From Gelidibacter salicanalis (GTDB taxonomy: Bacteria > Bacteroidota > Bacteroidia > Flavobacteriales > Flavobacteriaceae): 64,000 bases of DNA. Below are positions 19,519-27,837 of this stretch, in pieces. The stretch is from assembly GCF_007997285.1 (NCBI RefSeq), contig NZ_VORX01000003.1:372001-436000 (forward strand). The letters are read 5' to 3'. The position numbers and the translations under genes are program-made. The notes under the pieces are model-generated. The model did no database searches. It was not told the DNA's origin and saw nothing but the letters and a program-made list of their open reading frames with translations. The first letter of the stretch is position 1; the number at the start of each line of letters is the position of its first letter.

Positions 19519-19962
19519 CTAGGTTTTTAGCATAGGGATATGCGGAATACCATCTTCTAAATAGCCATCTCCACAAGCTTTAAATCCGAGGTTATTATAA
19601 AAACCTTCCAAATGCGCTTGGGCTGAAATTTTTATGTTGGTTTCATCATATCGTTTTCTGATTGCTTCAATAGAGGCCTCCATAATGGTATACCCATACT
19701 TAAAAAGACGTTCTTCCGCTTTTACTAAAACGCGGCCAATACTGGCGTGTTCAAAATAATCGTCTGGTTTAAAAATACGGGTGTAGGCCACAAATTCACG
19801 ATTTTTATAACCCAATACATGCAACGCATTCTGATCTTTATAATCTAAATCTTGATAGACACAATTTTGTTCCACCACAAAAATTTCACTTCGCAGTTGT
19901 AATATAGCATACAACTCGTCAGTGGTGAGTTCTTTAAATGTTTTGGTAGCAATCTCTAACAT
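19519..19962 (-). CDS. GNAT acetyltransferase, ElaA-like
   Basis: A 147-residue cytoplasmic N-acetyltransferase. The ElaA pattern is visible: LYAILQLRSEIFVVEQNCVYQD near the N-terminus and SIGRVLV where the acetyl-CoA site should be, then EASIEAIRKRY and LEGFYNNLGF. The substrate of ElaA proteins is not established. It is one of three minus-strand genes (with the CDF exporter and rpiB) with short spacers and may share their transcript. Confidence 0.88.
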   Translation of the reverse strand: MLEIATKTFKELTTDELYAILQLRSEIFVVEQNCVYQDLDYKDQNALHVLGYKNREFVAYTRIFKPDDYFEHASIGRVLVKAEERLFKYGYTIMEASIEAIRKRYDETNIKISAQAHLEGFYNNLGFKACGDGYLEDGIPHIPMLKT

Positions 19963-19988
19963 GGTATTCTCAAAATGTGTTTATTAAT

Positions 19989-20888
19989 TTAATCCTGGAC
20001 AATAATTTCCTTGGGATCTTTTTTATTGAATTCAGGTTGAATGTTGACATGATTAATTTCGAATTGCTCGTGTAACAGACTTTCAATATCGTGTAAAATG
20101 AGATCAAATTCAGACAGGCTGATATCTTCCTTAAATTCGAGATGGGCTTCCAAATGCAGCTCATCATCATTTAAACCCCAAATATGCACGTGGTGTAATC
20201 GATTCACTTTTGGCAGTTGGTGCACTGCTCTAACCACATCCTTAATATCTATATGATCAGGCGTAAATAACATTAGCATTTTTGAAGATTTTATCAACAA
20301 ATCAAATCCTACCCAAATTAAATACACAGCAATTAAAAAGGTTAAAACGCTGTCTACCCAAAACCATTGGTAGAACTTCATGAGTAAACCTCCAATTAAT
20401 ACCGCTACACTGGCCAACATATCGGTGAATAGATGCAGATAGGCAGAACGCATGTTAAGGTTGTTTTTTGCATCCTTTTTAAGCAATAGCACACTAAAAC
20501 CATTCGCGAAAATAGCAATAAGCGCTAACCAGATCACTAATGTAGACTCGATTACTTGCGGATCTTGATAACGTTTAATGGCTTCAATAATCAACAAAAT
20601 AGCCACAATCACTAAAGTTGAGGCATTGATAAAAGCAGCTAGTATTTCCGCCCGCTTATACCCAAAAGTTCTGTGAAAGGATGCTTTTCTCTTGGATAAT
20701 TTTGAAGCCACATACGTTACAAAAAGTGAAATGACATCACTAAAATTATGCAGAGCATCACTTAATAAGGCCAAACTTCCCGAAATTAAACCGCCAGCAA
20801 TTTGGGCGGCAGTAATAAGGATGTTCAGCAGAATAGAAATAACTAAATTTCTATCCTTCTTATTAGGATGTGCATGGTGTTGTGTCAT
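19989..20888 (-). CDS. Cation diffusion facilitator metal exporter
   Basis: A 299-residue inner-membrane metal/proton antiporter of the CDF family, likely exporting Zn2+ and perhaps Co2+ or Cd2+. Six hydrophobic segments fill residues 13-195. The transport-site residues are visible as LSDALHNFSD (D44, H47, D51) and HLFTD (H152, D156). A cytoplasmic domain follows with the histidine-rich HHVHIWGLND. The N-terminus is also histidine-rich (TQHHAHP). The ATG lies 3 bp from the rpiB stop, so both are co-transcribed. Confidence 0.92.
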   Translation of the reverse strand: MTQHHAHPNKKDRNLVISILLNILITAAQIAGGLISGSLALLSDALHNFSDVISLFVTYVASKLSKRKASFHRTFGYKRAEILAAFINASTLVIVAILLIIEAIKRYQDPQVIESTLVIWLALIAIFANGFSVLLLKKDAKNNLNMRSAYLHLFTDMLASVAVLIGGLLMKFYQWFWVDSVLTFLIAVYLIWVGFDLLIKSSKMLMLFTPDHIDIKDVVRAVHQLPKVNRLHHVHIWGLNDDELHLEAHLEFKEDISLSEFDLILHDIESLLHEQFEINHVNIQPEFNKKDPKEIIVQD

Positions 20889-20891
20889 AAA

Positions 20892-21326
20892 TTAATGCGC
20901 CACAGGAATTTTTTTGATTCTGTTTTCATGACGGCCTCCTTCAAAACCAGTTTCAAAAAATGTATCTACCATTTCCAAAACTTGTTCCAAAGCTGTAAAA
21001 CGTGAGGGAATACTCAAGATATTCGCATTGTTATGTTGTCTGGCAAGTGCCACAATTTCTTTGTTCCAACACAATGCTGAACGGACTCCTTGATGCTTAT
21101 TGGCCGTCATGTTGGCGCCATTTCCACTTCCGCAGACAATAATTCCAAAATCGACAACCTTATCTTCTACATCTTGGGCCACCGGATGTACAAAATCTGG
21201 ATAATCTACACTATCTGCACTGTCCGTACCGTAGTTTTTTACCGTGTAATTTTTTTGTTCTAAATGCTTAACAATCGCCTTCTTATACGCAGTACCCGCA
21301 TGATCATTACCAATTGAAATTTTCAT
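20892..21326 (-). CDS. rpiB: Ribose-5-phosphate isomerase B
   Basis: A 144-residue enzyme of the LacAB/RpiB family that interconverts ribose-5-phosphate and ribulose-5-phosphate in the pentose phosphate pathway. The phosphate-binding GNDHAG at residues 6-11 and the CGSGNG motif with catalytic Cys65 are intact. It is the first gene of a minus-strand group (rpiB, CDF exporter, ElaA-like protein) and is divergent from rnr across an unusual AT-rich gap. Confidence 0.95.
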   Translation of the reverse strand: MKISIGNDHAGTAYKKAIVKHLEQKNYTVKNYGTDSADSVDYPDFVHPVAQDVEDKVVDFGIIVCGSGNGANMTANKHQGVRSALCWNKEIVALARQHNNANILSIPSRFTALEQVLEMVDTFFETGFEGGRHENRIKKIPVAH

Positions 21327-21635
21327 ATATCTTGTATTTTATTTAGTGTATAAAGTTACTAAATACACCTAACTAAAAGGATATATTTAAGCTTCTATAT
21401 AATGGAGTTTGAGCGTTGTTAACAACAGCCAAAGTTCTCTTCATTACTTGTTGATATCTTGTAGCTATTATGTAACATTAAAATTTTTATAATCCAGATT
21501 TTTTTACAACCAAGCTTATAATCATCAATACCTAAAATTTAACCCCTTTTTTCCCGTTTACTTATCATGATCAAAATGTGGTTCTGTGAACATAAAATTT
21601 TAAAAATATTATCATGAATTCACTATTAACATCGG

Positions 21636-21655
21636 TTATTAACACTTGTTAATAA
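21636..21655. repeat. Inverted pair of TTATTAACA motifs
   Basis: TTATTAACA and TGTTAATAA are 9-bp perfect inverted arms separated by CT, inside the candidate origin. Each differs from the DnaA box TTATNCACA at one position. Confidence 0.7.
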
Positions 21656-21840
21656 GGTTTAAAATAGCGCTTACACTCAACACGTTCTATTCATATAACT
21701 TGTTAACTTCATCCTAACAAAATGTCAACTAACGACTTTCAAAGCAAAACCCAAAAAAGTTATAACGGCTATTAACACCCCATCATAAACATCATTTTTT
21801 TTTTTAATTTAAAATAAAAGCTGATTATAATATATACTAT

Positions 21841-21849
21841 TGTGGATAA
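21841..21849 (-). promoter_or_regulatory. Perfect DnaA box
   Basis: TGTGGATAA is the exact reverse complement of TTATCCACA and lies directly after the AT-rich tract in the rpiB-rnr gap. Confidence 0.55.
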
Positions 21850-21946
21850 CTGTTTTTTGAGTAGCCATTAGAGTTTTTTAAAAGCACTGGTGACAGACTT
21901 TTCTTAAATTTGATATAAAGGAAACTTTCATTTAATATTTAAATCG

Positions 21947-21954
21947 TAGTTTTG
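21947..21954 (+). promoter_or_regulatory. Putative -7 element upstream of rnr
   Basis: TAGTTTTG fits TAnnTTTG and would give a leader of about 85 nt before the rnr ATG. There is no clear -33 TTG, so it is tentative. Confidence 0.3.
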
Positions 21955-22045
21955 TAAAAACTTAATTACCAATCTTCTCCTTTAATTGAGTTACAAATAA
22001 CAGAATTTCGCTTAACTTTAGAAATTCAATATGATTACATTATAA

Positions 22046-24244
22046 ATGACAAAAAAAAGAAGAAAGGGATCATCAAATAAGATCTCTAACCTAACAAATA
22101 CAATTCTAAGTATTTTAAAAAAAGATAGAAATCAATCCTACAACTATAAACAAATTGCTGCTAAACTTGAAGTTAATGATGCTTCTAGCAGAAATCAAAT
22201 TATAAAGAAACTTCAAGAGTTACTTGCTAAAAAGGAAATTGAAGAAACTGAACGTGGCAAATTCAAAGCCGTTGTTAACACTGAATACCATACGGGAATT
22301 TTAGATATGGCTTCTAAAGGATCTGGCTACATTATTAGTCCTGATTTTGAAGAAGACGTTTTTATTGCTTCCAATAACATCAATAAAGCCCTTAATGGTG
22401 ATGAGGTTGAATTTTACGCCTATAAACGCCGTAACCGAGGGAAGTTTGAAGGTGAGATTACAAACATCATTAAACGCGCTAAAAGCGATTATGTAGGAGT
22501 CATTCAACTTCACGATAATTACGCTTTTGTCGTGGTTAATGGCAACAAAATGTATACAGACATTTTTGTACCAATCAATAAAATTAACAACGCTGAAAAT
22601 GGCGATGTGGTTTTGGTCTCTCTGGATAGTTGGGATAAAGATGAAGACTCGCCCAAAGGTGCCGTCTTGAAAGTGTTAGGAAAACCTGGAGAACACAATA
22701 CTGAAATTCACGCTATTTTGGCCGAATACGGTTTGCCGTACGAATTTCCTGCAGAAGTTGAAGAGTATGCCAACAGTCTGGACACATCTATTTCCGAAGC
22801 GGAAATTGCCAAGCGTCGTGACATGAGAAAAACACTCACCTTTACGATAGATCCAAAAGATGCTAAAGATTTTGATGATGCGTTATCCTTTGAAGTATTG
22901 GATAATGGTATGTATGAAATTGGAATTCACATTGCAGATGTCTCGCATTACGTGCAAGAAGGCACCATATTAGATGATGAAGCCTATGAACGTGCAACGT
23001 CGGTATATTTGGTAGATAGGGTAGTACCTATGTTGCCAGAAGTACTGTCTAACAACGCGTGTTCCTTGCGTCCTAATGAAGAGAAATACACATTTTCAGC
23101 AGTCTTTCAAATGAACGATAAAGCTGAAATTAAGTCGCAATGGTTTGGAAGAACCGTGACCTATAGTGACGCTCGTTTTGCTTACGAAGAAGCACAATCG
23201 ATTATTGAAACCCAAAACACACATATTCCTGAAGAGCTTTCCATTACAGGTAATGCTTATGATGCAGCTCAAGAGGTTGCGGATGCCGTTTTAAAAATGG
23301 ATGAATTGGCCAAAATTATGCGTCGTGAACGTATGAAAGATGGGGCCATTTCTTTTGATAAGGTTGAAGTTAAATTTAATTTAGATGAACAGGCCAATCC
23401 TATTGGTGTGTTCTTTAAAACCAGTCAAGATGCCAACAAACTGATTGAAGAATTCATGTTGCTAGCCAATAAAAAAGTGGCAGAATACATTGGGAAACAA
23501 TCGCCTAAAAAGACCTTTGTCTACCGTGTGCATGATGAACCTGATGCTACTAAATTAGCCGCCTTACAAAGTGTGGTTTCTAAATTTGGTTATAAACTCG
23601 ATTTTAAGGACAGCAAAACGATTTCATCTTCTTTAAACGGAATGCTTAAGGATGTTCAGGGCAAAGCCGAACAAAACTTGGTGGATACCTTAACCATAAG
23701 AACGATGAGTAAGGCTGAGTACACTACAGACAACATTGGGCATTATGGCTTGGCATTCGATTATTACACACATTTTACCTCGCCAATCCGTCGTTATCCT
23801 GACGTGATGGTGCACCGTTTGTTGCAGCATTATCTCGATGGTGATAAATCGGCCAACGAAGCTATTTACGAAGAGAAATGCAACCACTCTAGTAATATGG
23901 AAAATTTATCCACAAAAGCGGAGCGTGATTCTATTAAATACATGCAAATCAAATTTATGGAGAACCATAAGAATGAAGAGTTTGTTGGGGTCATTTCAGG
24001 AGTTACAGACTGGGGAATTTACGTAGAGATTGTGACAAATAAGTGTGAAGGTATGGTGTCTGTCAGAGACATGAACGATGATCATTACGAGTTTGATGCG
24101 ACAGAATACGCCTTGGTGGGTAAGAAGAGCGGTGTGAGTTATCAATTAGGTGAAGAAGTTGTGGTGAAGGTCAAGAACACAGACCTAGTTAAAAAACACC
24201 TCGATTTTACACTGATTGGAAAACCTCAAATTATCGAACTGTAA
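22046..24244 (+). CDS. rnr: Ribonuclease R
   Basis: A 732-residue 3'-to-5' exoribonuclease that degrades structured RNA and takes part in rRNA and mRNA quality control. The basic N-terminus leads into a winged-helix region (about 15-70), cold-shock domains (about 85-230), the RNB catalytic domain with DPKDAKDFDDALS from residue 269 supplying the metal-binding aspartates, and a C-terminal S1 domain from about 643 (GVISGVTDWGIYVEI). Length is normal. It starts a long rightward run of plus-strand genes at the edge of the candidate origin. Confidence 0.96.
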   Translation: MTKKRRKGSSNKISNLTNTILSILKKDRNQSYNYKQIAAKLEVNDASSRNQIIKKLQELLAKKEIEETERGKFKAVVNTEYHTGILDMASKGSGYIISPDFEEDVFIASNNINKALNGDEVEFYAYKRRNRGKFEGEITNIIKRAKSDYVGVIQLHDNYAFVVVNGNKMYTDIFVPINKINNAENGDVVLVSLDSWDKDEDSPKGAVLKVLGKPGEHNTEIHAILAEYGLPYEFPAEVEEYANSLDTSISEAEIAKRRDMRKTLTFTIDPKDAKDFDDALSFEVLDNGMYEIGIHIADVSHYVQEGTILDDEAYERATSVYLVDRVVPMLPEVLSNNACSLRPNEEKYTFSAVFQMNDKAEIKSQWFGRTVTYSDARFAYEEAQSIIETQNTHIPEELSITGNAYDAAQEVADAVLKMDELAKIMRRERMKDGAISFDKVEVKFNLDEQANPIGVFFKTSQDANKLIEEFMLLANKKVAEYIGKQSPKKTFVYRVHDEPDATKLAALQSVVSKFGYKLDFKDSKTISSSLNGMLKDVQGKAEQNLVDTLTIRTMSKAEYTTDNIGHYGLAFDYYTHFTSPIRRYPDVMVHRLLQHYLDGDKSANEAIYEEKCNHSSNMENLSTKAERDSIKYMQIKFMENHKNEEFVGVISGVTDWGIYVEIVTNKCEGMVSVRDMNDDHYEFDATEYALVGKKSGVSYQLGEEVVVKVKNTDLVKKHLDFTLIGKPQIIEL

Positions 24245-24286
24245 CATTTACCAGATTCACTGTACTGATAGTAAAAATAGTAACTT

Positions 24287-24583
24287 ATGATTCTTACCAC
24301 TACCAACGAAATAGAAGGCTTTAGAATTCTTGAATATAAAGGCATTGTTTCCGGGATTGCTGTTAACATGCAAAAAATGAGTATTTCTTTCAATATGGAA
24401 AAATACTATGCGGGAATTTCTGAAAGTATGGGCCAAGTTAAGGAACAGGCTTTCCAGGAATTAAAGGACAATGCCCGCACTTTAAATGCCAACGCCATTA
24501 TTGGTATCAAGGTAGACATGGAAGTCACAGCAAATAATTACATAGCCGTTTCTGTTACTGGAACGGCTGTTTCTGTTGCCTAA
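24287..24583 (+). CDS. YbjQ/UPF0145-family protein
   Basis: A 98-residue protein of the YbjQ (putative heavy-metal-binding) family, which forms ring-shaped oligomers. The pattern ILTTTNEIEGFRILEYKGIV at the N-terminus and LNANAIIGIKVDME with a final VSVTGTAV match the family well. No cysteines or histidines suited to metal binding are obvious. Function is unproven. It is 42 bp downstream of rnr and could be read through from it. Confidence 0.88.
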   Translation: MILTTTNEIEGFRILEYKGIVSGIAVNMQKMSISFNMEKYYAGISESMGQVKEQAFQELKDNARTLNANAIIGIKVDMEVTANNYIAVSVTGTAVSVA

Positions 24584-24679
24584 AATTTAAGTTTTATTTA
24601 TTAAACCCATGTATTGTATCTGCCCTCAAATGAGTAACTTGAGAGGAATTTTGAATTTATAAAATAAAAAATTATTATT

Positions 24680-25354
24680 ATGAAATTAGTTATAATGATG
24701 GTCGCGCTCTTTATAGGAGTCCAGTCCATTGCCCAAGACGACATAGAAATGTCTATTGGCGATTTTGATGAACTTAAAGTGTACGATTTAATTAACGTCA
24801 CGCTAGTAAAAGCAAAAGCTTCAAAAGCGGTTATTTCCGGAGATCATAAAAGTGATGTGGAAGTGGTCAATAAAAATGGTACCCTAAAGATAAAAATGCG
24901 TTTGGGGGAAAAATTTGATGGCAACAAAACCAATGTCACTCTGTATTATCAAGAAATTGACGTTATAGACGTTAATGAAGGGGCTTATGTAAGTTCTGAA
25001 GAAACGTTTAAGCAACATAAAATGGAACTAAGAGCTCAGGAAGGTGGTGTAATCAAATTAAAATTAAAGGTTACTGAAAACGAAGTTAAAGCCGTTACCG
25101 GTGGAGAAATTCAAGTATCGGGAAAAGCCATTAGACAGGATATTAGTATTAACACTGGGGGAATATTTTCCGGTAAAACTTTAGAAAGTGAATCGACATA
25201 CGTCGCAATTAGAGCGGCTGGAGAAGCGCATATCAATGCATCCAAGGTAGCGGATATTAAAATAAGAGCCGGTGGAGATGTGTTTGTTTACGGGAAACCA
25301 GAAAAAGTAAACGAAAGCAAAGTGTTGGGTGGGCGAATTAAACTAATGGATTAA
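24680..25354 (+). CDS. GIN (DUF2807) domain exported protein
   Basis: A 224-residue protein with a signal peptide (1-19, ending QSIAQ) followed by the beta-helical 'head GIN' domain common in Bacteroidota envelopes. Repeating short strands (KVYDLINVTLVKA, VNEGAYVSSEE, KIRAGGDVFVYGKPE) with glycine turns show the parallel beta-helix character. Such proteins are thought to be cell-surface or periplasmic adhesin-like proteins, with no known biochemical activity. No partner gene is evident. Confidence 0.8.
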   Translation: MKLVIMMVALFIGVQSIAQDDIEMSIGDFDELKVYDLINVTLVKAKASKAVISGDHKSDVEVVNKNGTLKIKMRLGEKFDGNKTNVTLYYQEIDVIDVNEGAYVSSEETFKQHKMELRAQEGGVIKLKLKVTENEVKAVTGGEIQVSGKAIRQDISINTGGIFSGKTLESESTYVAIRAAGEAHINASKVADIKIRAGGDVFVYGKPEKVNESKVLGGRIKLMD

Positions 25355-25452
25355 TCATTTTCCTTGTGTTTAGTTGCTTGATACTGAGCTAACACAGGGT
25401 ATTGAATAGGTTTTTGAAACCTTTAGAGCCTCATAACAGCGTTATTTTTATG

Positions 25453-25460
25453 TAGCTTTG
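25453..25460 (+). promoter_or_regulatory. -7 element for the LysE-family gene
   Basis: TAGCTTTG fits TAnnTTTG and ends 16 bp before the ATG at 25477. Confidence 0.45.
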
Positions 25461-25476
25461 TTGAAACACACGTTTT

Positions 25477-26163
25477 ATGTTTGACGACATTTTATCGGCG
25501 ATCCCTTTTGGAATTATACTGGCATTTACAATAGGGCCAGTATTTTTTGTGCTTTTAGAAACTAGCGCCACAAAGGGTTTTAAAAGTGCCCTTATTTTCG
25601 ATTTGGGTGTGATGTTGGCCGATATTCTTTTTATTGCCGTCGCCTTTTTCAGTACCAACAAATTATTGGAAAAAATTAAGGATGACCCTAACTTCCTGGT
25701 ATTTGGAGGTGTTATTTTAGTGGTTTATGGCACGATCAGTTTTACAAAAACTTCAAAATCCTTTCGATCTATAGTCAGAGAATACCATAAGGTTGAACTT
25801 CAAAAAAATTATGGAAAGCTCTTTTTAAAGGGTTTTTTACTGAATTTTATCAATATTGGCGTATTGGTGGGATGGGTAGGCTTTATCATCATTGCCAACT
25901 CGTTTACGGAAACTAAAGGCGGTGTCATGGTTTTTTTAAGCACTATTTTGGTGACTTATTTTATCATTGATATTTTTAAAATTCTTATTGCTAAGAAGCT
26001 TAAGAACAAACTCACCCCACGACTTATATTTAAGACCAAAAAAATTATAGCATTAGTTATTTTGGGTTTTGGTATTTTGTTGCTTTCCCAGGCTTTTTTT
26101 CCTAAGGAAAAGGAATTGTTAAAAGACCGTTTGGAACAAATCAACCCCTTTGAAACTGAATAA
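25477..26163 (+). CDS. LysE-family translocator
   Basis: A 228-residue inner-membrane protein with about six hydrophobic segments. The N-terminal IPFGIILAFTIGPVFFVLLETSATKGFKSAL is the LysE/RhtB signature, containing the conserved GP followed by a helix. LysE proteins export amino acids such as lysine or homoserine lactone, but flavobacterial members have no assigned substrate. It has its own promoter-like element and stands alone. Confidence 0.88.
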   Translation: MFDDILSAIPFGIILAFTIGPVFFVLLETSATKGFKSALIFDLGVMLADILFIAVAFFSTNKLLEKIKDDPNFLVFGGVILVVYGTISFTKTSKSFRSIVREYHKVELQKNYGKLFLKGFLLNFINIGVLVGWVGFIIIANSFTETKGGVMVFLSTILVTYFIIDIFKILIAKKLKNKLTPRLIFKTKKIIALVILGFGILLLSQAFFPKEKELLKDRLEQINPFETE

Positions 26164-26220
26164 GTTCTAAGTTCACGCAACCCTTTTTATAAAATGCCAT
26201 CTTCTTAGAAACCTTAACTT

Positions 26221-26688
26221 ATGAAAAGAGTATTTTTTTTCCTATTTACTGCTGTTGTATTAACGGCTTGCAATTCTGATGATGATAACACCATAGAAAC
26301 AGGCGATTATCTTATTTTTGGGCATTATTACGGGATGTGTGCCGGGCAATCTTGTGTAGAAATTTTCAAGCTGACGGAAACAAAACTCTATGAGGATACC
26401 AACGATAATTACAGTCTTGATAACCTAAGTTTTCGTGAGTTAGATCACGCTACGTTTGAAAATGTTAGGTCTTTAATATCTGCTGTACCACAAGAATTGT
26501 TAACCGACGAAACTTCTGTTTTTGGATGTCCTGATTGCGCTGATGGCGGCGGATTGTATATTCAACTTTCCCAAAATGGAACTTTATACACCTGGAATAT
26601 GGATCAGATTAAAGAAAATGTTCCTGAATATCTCCATAATTTTATGGATGAAGTGAATGCAAGTATTGCATTAATTAACAACCCCTAG
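26221..26688 (+). CDS. Lipoprotein of unknown function
   Basis: A 155-residue lipoprotein: signal with lipobox LTAC and cysteine at 17, then the acidic stretch NSDDDNT often seen at the start of Bacteroidota surface lipoproteins. The mature part has two cysteine pairs (CAGQSC and CPDC) that could form disulfides or bind metal. I do not recognise a family. It may start about 58 bp after the LysE-like gene, but no operon is evident, and a kilobase without genes follows. Confidence 0.7.
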   Translation: MKRVFFFLFTAVVLTACNSDDDNTIETGDYLIFGHYYGMCAGQSCVEIFKLTETKLYEDTNDNYSLDNLSFRELDHATFENVRSLISAVPQELLTDETSVFGCPDCADGGGLYIQLSQNGTLYTWNMDQIKENVPEYLHNFMDEVNASIALINNP

Positions 26689-27341
26689 TAGTATAAAAAC
26701 ATCGGTGGATATTTGCCTAATCTGTGTTATAAGTGTTTAAGTATAAAAGTTAGAAAAGGCCTTAATACGAAATAGTTATTCATCATAAATGTGTGAATTT
26801 GGCATAATAATCGTCAATCTATGTTCATTTTTTATTTTAGCATAGTGTGTGTTAATTCAAAATAGTTTCAAAATACTTTCCTAATGATATTGAGGTGTTC
26901 TTCGAACCGTAAATGAAGATTATGTAGAAATTACCAAGATTTTACCCGAGAGACTGGATCTTTAAAATAGAATATCTGAATAAAATGAGCAATACGATTT
27001 CTTTTTAATTGACTACTGTCTAACCTTTAACTGTGCAAAATTTCCTTTCATTTTAACATTCAAGCTGCCGCAATAATTTCATATTTAAATTTACGACTTG
27101 ATTCTTTGTAAAAAAATGCAGCAGTCTTGATTCTCTTTTATGCATTTTGAACAATCATCCCGCAGATGAAACAGATTTACGCTAAAGCAAAACAAAAATT
27201 TATTTTCTTTGGATGAACTAAGTAGGTCATTTTTAAGAGGAGTTTATACCAATTTCTTCTTACGTGAGTTGAACTACCATAATAATTGATATTCACGCAA
27301 AAAATCTTGATTCTTTGTTCTTGAAGCGCAGCGGTCTTGTT
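26689..27341. other. Gene-free stretch with decayed repeats
   Basis: No gene is supported. The sequence contains a short duplicated phrase CTTGATTCTTTGT (27097-27109 and 27306-27318), each followed by a GCAG(C)GTCTTG-type phrase, and traces such as CAGATTTACGC and ATCATCCCGCAG that look like worn dispersed repeats. It leads into the tRNA-Cys-derived repeats that follow. Confidence 0.55.
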
Positions 27342-27391
27342 TCTTCTTCAGGCGTCTCGATCGCTATCTGGAGAACCACTGTATAACATTT
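27342..27391. repeat. Third, most decayed copy of the tRNA-Cys-flank repeat
   Basis: CGATCGCTATCTGGAGAACCACTGTA followed by TTTACA aligns with the second copy's CGATAGCTATCGGGAGAACCGCTGTA and TTTACA with scattered substitutions. The preceding GGCGTCT resembles GGCATCA, the tRNA 3' end. Confidence 0.5.
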
Positions 27392-27433
27392 ACAGGCTTT
27401 GATTAATCATAGATAAGAATTCAGAAGTATTAC

Positions 27434-27577
27434 AAAATCAGCTCAAATCAGACAAATCCGCGTCATCAGCGCTCCTACAGAAAAATTTAGAATAAAAAAA
27501 CCCTCAACAAAAGTTGAAGGTTTTCTTGAGGCATCAAAGGTCCCGATAGCTATCGGGAGAACCGCTGTAGAAGGTTT
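27434..27577. repeat. Direct repeat copy A: tRNA-Cys 3' remnant with terminator
   Basis: From AAAATCAGCTCAAATCAGAC to GCTGTAGAAGGTTT this copy parallels 27620-27751. The shared part includes the terminator hairpin and GGCATCAA, the tRNA 3' end on the minus strand. Where the genuine tRNA has the T-arm, this copy has the palindrome TCCCGATAGCTATCGGGA, and the anticodon and D arms are missing. Confidence 0.8.
27541..27558. repeat. 18-bp perfect palindrome
   Basis: TCCCGATAGCTATCGGGA is perfectly self-complementary and replaces the T-loop part of the tRNA remnant. Confidence 0.8.
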
Positions 27578-27619
27578 ACATTCTTTAATTAATTTTTTAT
27601 AAAAATTTATACCAACACA

Positions 27620-27751
27620 AAAATCAGCTCAAATCAGACAAATCCGCGTCCTCAGCGTTCCAACAGATAAAAATTTAGAATAAAAAACCCTCAACAAAAG
27701 TTGAAGGTTTTCTTGAGGCATCAAGCGGATTCGAACCGCTGTAGAAGGTTT
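27620..27751. repeat. Direct repeat copy B: overlaps functional tRNA-Cys 3' half
   Basis: The counterpart of copy A, covering the downstream flank and terminator of tRNA-Cys and the tRNA's 3' third. About 50 bp across the terminator and GGCATCAA are identical apart from one A in an A-run. Confidence 0.8.
27686..27714 (-). terminator. Terminator of tRNA-Cys
   Basis: On the minus strand AAAACCTTCAAC pairs with GTTGAGGGTTTT around TTTT, followed by a T-rich tract. It begins 2 bp after the tRNA 3' end. The same hairpin is duplicated at about 27500-27531. Confidence 0.75.
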
Positions 27752-27786
27752 TGCAGACCTCTGCCTAGCCACTCGGCCATGATGCC
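27717..27786 (-). tRNA. tRNA-Cys (anticodon GCA)
   Basis: A 70-nt cloverleaf can be folded. The acceptor stem pairs GGCATCA with TGATGCC over 7 bp, the anticodon stem AGGTC/ACCT region encloses CTGCAAA with anticodon GCA, and the T arm reads AGCGGTTCGAATCCGCT. CCA is not encoded. It is the only tRNA I found in the window and it lies between a repeat array and folB. Confidence 0.95.
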
Positions 27787-27837
27787 GAATTTGGAAGTGC
27801 AAATGTAAAAAAAATAAACGTGGTAAGCTATATAGTT

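Larger units (their letters stand above)
21327..22045. other. Candidate chromosomal replication origin (AT-rich gap with DnaA-box-like motifs)
   Basis: This gene-free gap separates divergent rpiB and rnr. It holds a perfect DnaA box in reverse orientation (TGTGGATAA, 21841-21849). Related motifs are TTATTAACA at 21636-21644 paired with TGTTAATAA at 21647-21655, CTATTAACA at 21623-21631 and 21769-21777, TGTTAACTT at 21701-21709, and the palindrome GTTGTTAACAAC at 21415-21426. A very AT-rich stretch (about 21790-21840) with a run of T's lies just before the DnaA box and could be an unwinding element. rnpA and mnmG, often origin-proximal, are within 20 kb. This is an inference; dnaA itself is not in the window and perfect DnaA boxes also occur by chance inside rnr and holB. 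Confidence 0.45.

Noticed and set aside
23906-23914. Perfect DnaA box in rnr
   Set aside because: Inside coding sequence, explained by an Asn-Leu-Ser-Thr stretch, with no cluster around it. It is recorded because it lowers the weight of a single box in the gap.
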